A DNA stretch of 41,275 bases. It comes from an uncultured Prevotella sp. GTDB lineage: Bacteria > Bacteroidota > Bacteroidia > Bacteroidales > Bacteroidaceae. The stretch covers positions 1 to 41,275 of the forward strand of contig CAJLYG010000007.1 in the NCBI GenBank assembly GCA_905210845.1, read 5' to 3'. Below are positions 36,115 to 41,275 of the stretch, one piece after another (within the stretch, counting starts at the first letter, position 1; each line of letters begins with the position of its first letter). A model generated the notes under the pieces. That model saw only the letters and a program-made list of their open reading frames with translations, searched no databases and was not told the origin of the DNA. The translations under genes were made by a program, and so were the position numbers.

Positions 36115-37370
36115 TGAGCTATTTATTCTCATCAGAATCAGTTTCGGAAGGACACCCAGATAAGGTGGCCGACCAGATTAGTGATGCATTGTTAGACCAG
36201 TTTTTGGCATACGACGAGAACGCGCGTTGTGCCATAGAGACTTTTGTAACAACTGGTCAAGTAGTTATCATGGGCGAGGTACGCTCTGAAGCCTACATCG
36301 ACTTACAGACCATCGCCCGCAAAACCATCAACAAGATTGGCTACACCAAGTCAGACTATCAGTTTGATGGTAACTCCTGCGGGATCCTTACTGCCATCCA
36401 CGAGCAAAGTGCAGACATCAACCGTGGCGTAGACAACGGCACTGACGAAGACCAAGGAGCCGGCGACCAAGGCATGATGTTTGGTTATGCCACCAACGAG
36501 ACAGAGAACTACATGCCGGTTTCTCTGGATTTGGCTCACCTGATCATGAAAACGCTTGCTGATATCCGCCGGGAAGGGAAGGTCATGACTTATCTCCGTC
36601 CCGATGCCAAGAGCCAGGTGACCATTGAATATAATGACGAAGGCGTTCCCCAGCGGATAGATACCATTGTCGTTTCCACCCAGCATGATGAGTTTAACCC
36701 TGACGACAAGCTTATGTTAGCAAAGATCAAGGATGATGTCATCCATATTCTCATTCCGAGAGTAAAGGCGCAATTAGGTCCGAAAGTGCTCGCCTTGTTT
36801 CATGATGACATCAAGTATTTCGTCAACCCGACAGGGAAATTCGTCATTGGCGGTCCTCATGGTGACACAGGGTTGACCGGTCGTAAGATCATCGTAGACA
36901 CCTATGGCGGCAAAGGAGCACATGGAGGAGGTGCCTTCTCGGGCAAGGACTCCAGTAAAGTAGACCGTTCCGCAGCCTATGCCGCACGTTATATTGCCAA
37001 GAACATGGTTGCGGCAGGAGTGTCTGATGAGATGTTAGTACAGGTCAGCTATGCCATTGGAGTAGCCAAGCCTGTCAATATCTATGTCAACACGTATGGG
37101 CGCAGTCACGTGAAGATGACGGATGGTGAGATCGCCAAGAAGATCAGTGAGATGTTCGACCTTCGCCCGAAGGCCATTGAGCGTACACTGAAGCTCCGCC
37201 AGCCAATGTATCTGGAAACGGCAGCCTACGGCCACATGGGCAGGAAGAACGAGATTGTAGAGAAGACCTTCTCCAGTCATTATCATCCCACCAAGACAGT
37301 CCAAGTAGAACTCTTCACATGGGAGAAATTGGATCAGGTTGACCGTATTAAGGAAGTATTTGGATTATAA
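36114..37370 (+). CDS. metK: S-adenosylmethionine synthase
   Basis: ATG 36114 gives [21 protein letters not shown], the standard MetK opening. An in-frame start at 36081 would lie in the leader hairpin region. The 418-residue enzyme makes SAM from methionine and [16 protein letters not shown] (about 12-24) binds [15 protein letters not shown] (about 121-132) is signature 1, and [21 protein letters not shown] (about 246-266) is the glycine-rich signature 2. It is somewhat longer than the E. coli enzyme (384 residues), as I recall for Bacteroidota homologs. The SAM-II-like leader fits feedback control by its own product. Confidence 0.97.
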   Translation: MSYLFSSESVSEGHPDKVADQISDALLDQFLAYDENARCAIETFVTTGQVVIMGEVRSEAYIDLQTIARKTINKIGYTKSDYQFDGNSCGILTAIHEQSADINRGVDNGTDEDQGAGDQGMMFGYATNETENYMPVSLDLAHLIMKTLADIRREGKVMTYLRPDAKSQVTIEYNDEGVPQRIDTIVVSTQHDEFNPDDKLMLAKIKDDVIHILIPRVKAQLGPKVLALFHDDIKYFVNPTGKFVIGGPHGDTGLTGRKIIVDTYGGKGAHGGGAFSGKDSSKVDRSAAYAARYIAKNMVAAGVSDEMLVQVSYAIGVAKPVNIYVNTYGRSHVKMTDGEIAKKISEMFDLRPKAIERTLKLRQPMYLETAAYGHMGRKNEIVEKTFSSHYHPTKTVQVELFTWEKLDQVDRIKEVFGL

Positions 37371-37375
37371 TCGAA

Positions 37376-38401
37376 ATGCTGCAGAGCGATTCTATAGTTA
37401 GCGAGGGGAATGTTGCTGAAAGCCAGCAACATTCCACCGGTTATCAAGCCAAAGGCCATCAGCCCACCCCGCGAGAGGTCATTAGCTGGTTGCCTAAGGA
37501 TGCCACGCCTGAACAGCAAGACTCTGCCATACAAAAGAACATCAAGCCATCGCCCATCCATTGGAGCAATCGTCCTGACACCTTACATTTGCCAGGACAG
37601 CCCATTGGGAAAAGCTACCGGGATGTCACACTTCCCCAATATTACAAGGAATCTTTCTTCCAAAAAAGCAAATTCTTCCATCCTGAGCTTGAAGGAGGGC
37701 GCTTAGGGGTAGCTGGCGACCCCGTCCCTTACACCATTGCAGGAGACAATCTGATCACCTCCATCCTCTTAGGATGCTTTATCTTAGCAACTTTGGTATT
37801 CTCCAGGTCTCGCCGTTTCATAGAAAAACAGGCGAAGAACTTTTTCTATATACCCAGGAGTGATAACTCCACGATGACAGAAACATCAGGTGAGGTACGC
37901 TTCCAGATCTTCCTGATCTTGCAGACATGCCTGCTTGCCTCCATCGTTTTCTTCTGTTATACCCGAACCTTTGTCGGCGACACTTTCACCATCGACCAAT
38001 ACCAGATCATAGGAATCTATACCGGCATCTTCGCGGGGTATTTCTTAGTGAAGACCATCGCTTATGCCTTTGTCGACTGGGTCTTCTTTGATAAGGAAAA
38101 AAACAGACAATGGATCCAGTCATTTCTCTTTCTGATCTCTGCCGAAGGAGTAGCGCTCTTTCCACTTGTGATGCTATTGGCTTATTTCAATTTGTCAATG
38201 GAAAGTGCTGTCATATACTCCATTATTGTGGTCATCCTATCCAAATTGTTATCATTTTATAAGTCCTACATCATCTTTTTCAGGCGAAGTGGTGATTTTC
38301 TGCAAATAATTTTGTACTTTTGTGCGCTCGAAATAATACCACTTTTCTCCTTGTGGGGATTATTGGTACTCACAAACAGTTATTTGAAAATAAATTTTTA
38401 G
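37376..38401 (+). CDS. DUF4271 membrane protein
   Basis: This 341-residue protein has a hydrophilic, proline-rich N-terminal region (about 1-120) and six hydrophobic helices (about 125-340; starting LITSILLGCFILATLVFS and ending EIIPLFSLWGLLVLTNSYLKI). That is the DUF4271 arrangement. It lies 5 bases after metK and 9 bases before the HemD-like gene, so it is probably in one operon with them. DUF4271 next to hemD is a common pairing in Bacteroidota to my knowledge. The function is unknown. The long polar N-terminus lacks a signal sequence and is presumably cytoplasmic. Confidence 0.82.
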   Translation: MLQSDSIVSEGNVAESQQHSTGYQAKGHQPTPREVISWLPKDATPEQQDSAIQKNIKPSPIHWSNRPDTLHLPGQPIGKSYRDVTLPQYYKESFFQKSKFFHPELEGGRLGVAGDPVPYTIAGDNLITSILLGCFILATLVFSRSRRFIEKQAKNFFYIPRSDNSTMTETSGEVRFQIFLILQTCLLASIVFFCYTRTFVGDTFTIDQYQIIGIYTGIFAGYFLVKTIAYAFVDWVFFDKEKNRQWIQSFLFLISAEGVALFPLVMLLAYFNLSMESAVIYSIIVVILSKLLSFYKSYIIFFRRSGDFLQIILYFCALEIIPLFSLWGLLVLTNSYLKINF

Positions 38402-38410
38402 GACATCAAG

Positions 38411-39157
38411 ATGATTAAGAAGATTTTGGTTTCGCAACCCAAACCGGCAAGTGAAAAGTCTCCATACTATGATATCGCCAAGGAATTTGGCGTGGAGTTG
38501 GTCTTTCGCCCATTCATCAAAGTAGAAGGAATTACCGCAAAAGAATTCCGGCAGCAGAAGATTAGCATCCCCAATTACACCGCTATCGTCTTCACTTCCC
38601 GGCATGCCATTGACAATTTCTTCAAATTGGCAAAGGAATTGCGCGTCACGATCCCAGAGGATTTGAAGTATTTCTGCGTGACAGAGACCATCGCCCTGTA
38701 CATCCAGAAATATGTGCAATACCGTAAGCGAAAGGTATTCTTCGGCAATACGGGCAAGATCATCGACCTTGTCCCGCTCATGGTGAAGCATAAGACCGAG
38801 AAATATTTGGTCCCTCTCAGTGATGTACATAACGATGATGTCAAAGATCTCCTTGATTCTAAAAAGCTCCAGCATACGGAATGTGTCATGTATCGTACCA
38901 TTAGCAACGACTTTACTGAGGAAGAAATCAAGAACTTCGACTATGACATGCTGATTTTCTTCAGTCCTACCGGCGTAAAATCTCTGACGAAGAACTTCCC
39001 TGGTTTCAATCAGGGAGATATCAGAATTGCAACTTTCGGTCCATCGACGGCAAAGACGGTAACGGATTCTGGCTTACGTCTGGACTTACAGGCTCCTTCC
39101 AAGGAATATCCTTCCATGACGGGTGCCTTAAAGGCATATCTCGAAAAGAACCAATAA
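38411..39157 (+). CDS. hemD: Uroporphyrinogen-III synthase family protein (HemD)
   Basis: The 248-residue protein has the two-domain HemD layout: KKILVSQPKPASEKSPYYDIAKEFG opens it, TAIVFTSRHAIDNFF (about 57-71) and FFSPTGVKSLTKNFPGF (about 182-198) are the paired substrate-cleft motifs, and ATFGPSTAKTVTDSGLRLDLQAPSKEYPSMTGAL closes it. The family cyclises hydroxymethylbilane to uroporphyrinogen III. In Bacteroidota that do not make haem de novo this family member is still present, so its physiological role may differ. It is followed directly by rnpA. Confidence 0.8.
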   Translation: MIKKILVSQPKPASEKSPYYDIAKEFGVELVFRPFIKVEGITAKEFRQQKISIPNYTAIVFTSRHAIDNFFKLAKELRVTIPEDLKYFCVTETIALYIQKYVQYRKRKVFFGNTGKIIDLVPLMVKHKTEKYLVPLSDVHNDDVKDLLDSKKLQHTECVMYRTISNDFTEEEIKNFDYDMLIFFSPTGVKSLTKNFPGFNQGDIRIATFGPSTAKTVTDSGLRLDLQAPSKEYPSMTGALKAYLEKNQ

Positions 39158-39163
39158 TTGCCA

Positions 39164-39568
39164 ATGCCCGCACCCGAAGCTCATACGTTTAGCAAGGAGG
39201 AGCGGATATGCAGCAGATTGCTGATTGAGAAGCTCTTCAATAGTGGAAACAGCCGCTCTATGTCGGCATTCCCCTTAAGGGCTGTATATATGCCGATTAA
39301 GGAAAAGAGCGAGAAGCAACCCTCTGCACAGCTCTTGATCAGCGTCCCTAAGAAGCACTTCAAACGGGCTGTAAAGCGCAACCGCGTGAAAAGGCAGGTC
39401 AGGGAAGCTTATCGCAAGCACAAGGGCATTCTCCTTGAGAGCTTTGAGGACAAGCCGGATCAAGGGATAGCTATCGCTTTCATCTGGATGGACGACAAGC
39501 TATATAGTAGTGATGAGGTTGAGAAAAGGGTCATCCAACTGCTGACCCGTATCAAGGAAAGGCTATGA
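39164..39568 (+). CDS. rnpA: Ribonuclease P protein component
   Basis: I prefer ATG 39164 ([15 protein letters not shown]); a TTG two codons upstream directly after the hemD stop is also possible. The 134-residue basic protein carries the RNR motif [16 protein letters not shown] (about 69-84) and the opening [17 protein letters not shown]. It binds RNase P RNA for maturation of tRNA 5' ends. Its last codons overlap the yidD ATG by four bases, the usual rnpA-yidD coupling. Confidence 0.93.
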   Translation: MPAPEAHTFSKEERICSRLLIEKLFNSGNSRSMSAFPLRAVYMPIKEKSEKQPSAQLLISVPKKHFKRAVKRNRVKRQVREAYRKHKGILLESFEDKPDQGIAIAFIWMDDKLYSSDEVEKRVIQLLTRIKERL

Positions 39569-39816
39569 AGACCCTGCGGAATATAGTGCATCGTATTTCT
39601 CACGCAATCGCATGGGTGATGGTCCTGCCGATCATTTTCTATCAGAAATTCATCACACCCTACACTCCGCCATCGTGCCGGTTTACGCCCACCTGCTCAG
39701 AATACGCAAGACAGGCTATCCTCAAGCATGGTCCCATCAAAGGATTAGTCCTTGCTATCTGGAGAATATTACGATGCAATCCATGGGGTGGCTCAGGATA
39801 TGATCCTGTGCCGTAA
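39565..39816 (+). CDS. yidD: Membrane protein insertion efficiency factor YidD
   Basis: This 83-residue protein has an amphipathic/hydrophobic N-terminus ([21 protein letters not shown]) and the conserved cysteine motif [15 protein letters not shown] (about 38-52), followed by [14 protein letters not shown]. It is thought to assist YidC-dependent membrane insertion. It overlaps rnpA by four bases. yidC and rpmH, common neighbours elsewhere, are not in the window. Confidence 0.95.
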   Translation: MKTLRNIVHRISHAIAWVMVLPIIFYQKFITPYTPPSCRFTPTCSEYARQAILKHGPIKGLVLAIWRILRCNPWGGSGYDPVP

Positions 39817-39875
39817 GTTTCCTGGTCTAACAGGGCCCCAATAAAATATTTATATTACATAAAGTATATCATTCG

Positions 39876-41177
39876 ATGTCAAAAAACTTTGTTGAAGAAC
39901 TGAAATGGCGCGGTATGCTGGCACAAATCATGCCAGGTACAGAAGAACTCCTTCAAAAGGAAATGGTTTCAGCTTATCTGGGTACAGACCCAACTGCCGA
40001 TTCTCTGCACATCGGTCATCTCTGCGGAATTATGATGCTTCGCCATCTGCAGCGTTGCGGCCATAAGCCATATTTGCTCATTGGTGGGGCGACCGGCATG
40101 ATCGGCGACCCTTCAGGCAAGAGCCAGGAGCGCAACCTGCTCGATGCTGATACGCTCTATCACAATCAGGAGTGCATCAAGAAGCAGGTGAGCAAGTTCC
40201 TTGATTTCGAGGGGAACGAACCCAATAATGCCGTGATGGTAAATAACTACGACTGGATGAAAGACTTCAGTTTCTTAGATTTCGCCAGGGAAGTAGGCAA
40301 GCATATCACCGTTAATTATATGATGGCAAAGGACTCTGTGCAAAAGCGCCTCAATGGAGAGGCACGGGACGGACTGTCATTCACGGAGTTTACCTATCAG
40401 CTCATCCAAGGTTATGATTTCCTATACCAGTATCAGCACTATGGGGTCAAGCTCCAGTTGGGCGGCAATGACCAATGGGGGAACATGACTACCGGCACGG
40501 AACTGATCCGTCGCACGCTCGGTCAGGAAGCACAGGCCTTCTGCCTGACATGCCCGTTGATCACGAAAGCGGATGGAAAGAAGTTCGGCAAGACGGAGAG
40601 CGGCAATGTTTGGCTAGACCGCAACCGGACTACTCCTTATGCATTCTACCAGTTCTGGTTGAACATAAGCGACGATGACGCAGAGAAATATATCAAGATC
40701 TTCACTTCATTGGACAAGGAAACCATTGACGCCCTTGTAGAAGAGCACAGCCAGGATCCCGGTCGGCGCATCCTTCAGAAGCGATTGGCAGAAGAAGTGA
40801 CGACCATGGTCCACTCCGCTGAAGATCTCCAGATGGCTCAGGAAGCCAGCAACATCTTGTTCGGCAAGGCAACCAAGGAGAGCTTACTGAAGCTGGATGA
40901 GGCCACATTGTTAGATGTCTTCAATGGCGTTCCCCACTATCTCCTTGCCAAAGACCAGTTAGGGCAAGCCGCCGTGGAGCTTTTCACCCGCGATGACGTC
41001 AAGATCTTCAACAGCAAAGGAGAAATGAGGAAACTCGTGCAGGGCGGAGGCGTCTCTCTGAACAAAGAAAAGATACAGGCTTTCGACCGTCCTGTAACGA
41101 CGGAAGACCTGATTGACGGCAAGTACTTGCTCGTGCAAAGAGGCAAAAAGAACTATTATTTGATCACCGTCAAATAA
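39876..41177 (+). CDS. tyrS: Tyrosine-tRNA ligase
   Basis: This 433-residue class I synthetase has HIGH at 45-48 ([11 protein letters not shown]) and the KMSKS equivalent KFGKT at 236-240. [12 protein letters not shown] (about 193-204) forms the tyrosine/ATP pocket. The C-terminal S4 RNA-binding domain (about 365-430) includes [11 protein letters not shown]. It charges tRNA-Tyr in the cytoplasm. It starts 59 bases after yidD, in a gap with no T-box or other clear regulator. It is followed by the tRNA-Gln promoter. Confidence 0.96.
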   Translation: MSKNFVEELKWRGMLAQIMPGTEELLQKEMVSAYLGTDPTADSLHIGHLCGIMMLRHLQRCGHKPYLLIGGATGMIGDPSGKSQERNLLDADTLYHNQECIKKQVSKFLDFEGNEPNNAVMVNNYDWMKDFSFLDFAREVGKHITVNYMMAKDSVQKRLNGEARDGLSFTEFTYQLIQGYDFLYQYQHYGVKLQLGGNDQWGNMTTGTELIRRTLGQEAQAFCLTCPLITKADGKKFGKTESGNVWLDRNRTTPYAFYQFWLNISDDDAEKYIKIFTSLDKETIDALVEEHSQDPGRRILQKRLAEEVTTMVHSAEDLQMAQEASNILFGKATKESLLKLDEATLLDVFNGVPHYLLAKDQLGQAAVELFTRDDVKIFNSKGEMRKLVQGGGVSLNKEKIQAFDRPVTTEDLIDGKYLLVQRGKKNYYLITVK

Positions 41178-41193
41178 AATAAATGCATAAAAA

Positions 41194-41225
41194 TTTGGTA
41201 GTGGATAAAAAATCCACTACCTTTG
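41194..41225 (+). promoter_or_regulatory. tRNA-Gln promoter with palindromic spacer
   Basis: TTTG at 41194-41197 and TACCTTTG at 41218-41225 are 20 bp apart and match the consensus. GGTAGTGGAT (41197-41206) and ATCCACTACC (41212-41221) form a perfect 10-bp inverted repeat that fills the spacer and enters the -7 element. Confidence 0.7.
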
Positions 41226-41234
41226 CACCCAGAT

Positions 41235-41275
41235 TGTCCCATGGTGTAATGGTAGCACTACAGTTTTTGGTTCTG
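41235..41275 (+). tRNA. tRNA-Gln(TTG), cut by window end
   Basis: The sequence from TGTCCCA (acceptor strand) runs through a D arm (GTGT and GCAC pairing around AATGGTA) into an anticodon arm ACAGT-TTTTGGT-TCTG. Counting places TTG at positions 34-36, which reads CAA, so this is tRNA-Gln. The window ends inside the anticodon stem, so the variable region, T arm and acceptor 3' end are missing. The closing 31-39 pair would be T-T. Confidence 0.85.

Noticed and set aside
39817..39875. T-box leader before tyrS
   Set aside because: The 59-base gap is far too short for a T-box and lacks its conserved core.

Overview
The window comes from a member of the Bacteroidales, most likely a Prevotella-like genus. 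The evidence is a one-piece hybrid two-component regulator, families largely confined to Bacteroidota (DUF6089, DUF6242, DUF4271), three tandem OmpH/Skp genes after bamA, and promoters of the Bacteroidota form (T)TTG - about 20 bp - TAnnTTTG. These judgements come from reading the sequence alone; no database search was run.

Positions 1-10654 are an AT-rich carbohydrate-use island. It begins with short repeats and the decayed tail of a GH105-like gene. Then come a secreted DUF4965/DUF1793 protein, a GH43 arabinanase-like enzyme, a hybrid two-component sensor/regulator (HTCS), a secreted 667-residue protein of unassigned family, and a second GH43 enzyme. No susC/susD pair lies in the window, so this is either one edge of a larger polysaccharide utilization locus or an eroded one. 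The GH43 pair and the GH105 remnant suggest pectic arabinan or arabinogalactan side chains as substrate; this is inference.

Positions 10655-20565 hold housekeeping genes: a DUF1893 protein, a Na/phosphate symporter-PhoU protein, a TGS-uridine kinase, 2-oxoacid:ferredoxin oxidoreductase (korA-korB), uracil phosphoribosyltransferase and ATP-dependent PEP carboxykinase. Between 20610 and 20865 is a compact unit with its own promoter, a GNRA-capped 5' hairpin, a 31-codon membrane-peptide ORF and a terminator.

Positions 21151-30866 form a long same-strand cell-envelope cluster: DUF6242 lipoprotein, DUF6089 barrel protein, uppS, bamA, three ompH genes, murI, rbfA and a LolC/E-like permease. It joins outer-membrane protein assembly and chaperoning to lipid-carrier and peptidoglycan precursor synthesis. 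An O-methyltransferase and aroQ run the other way and diverge from xerD across a perfect palindrome that contains both promoters' -7 elements. An M16 peptidase follows.

Positions 35822-41275 hold metK behind a leader that strongly resembles a SAM-II riboswitch and ends in a start-codon hairpin. Next come DUF4271, a HemD-like protein, rnpA, yidD and tyrS, and finally a tRNA-Gln cut by the window end.
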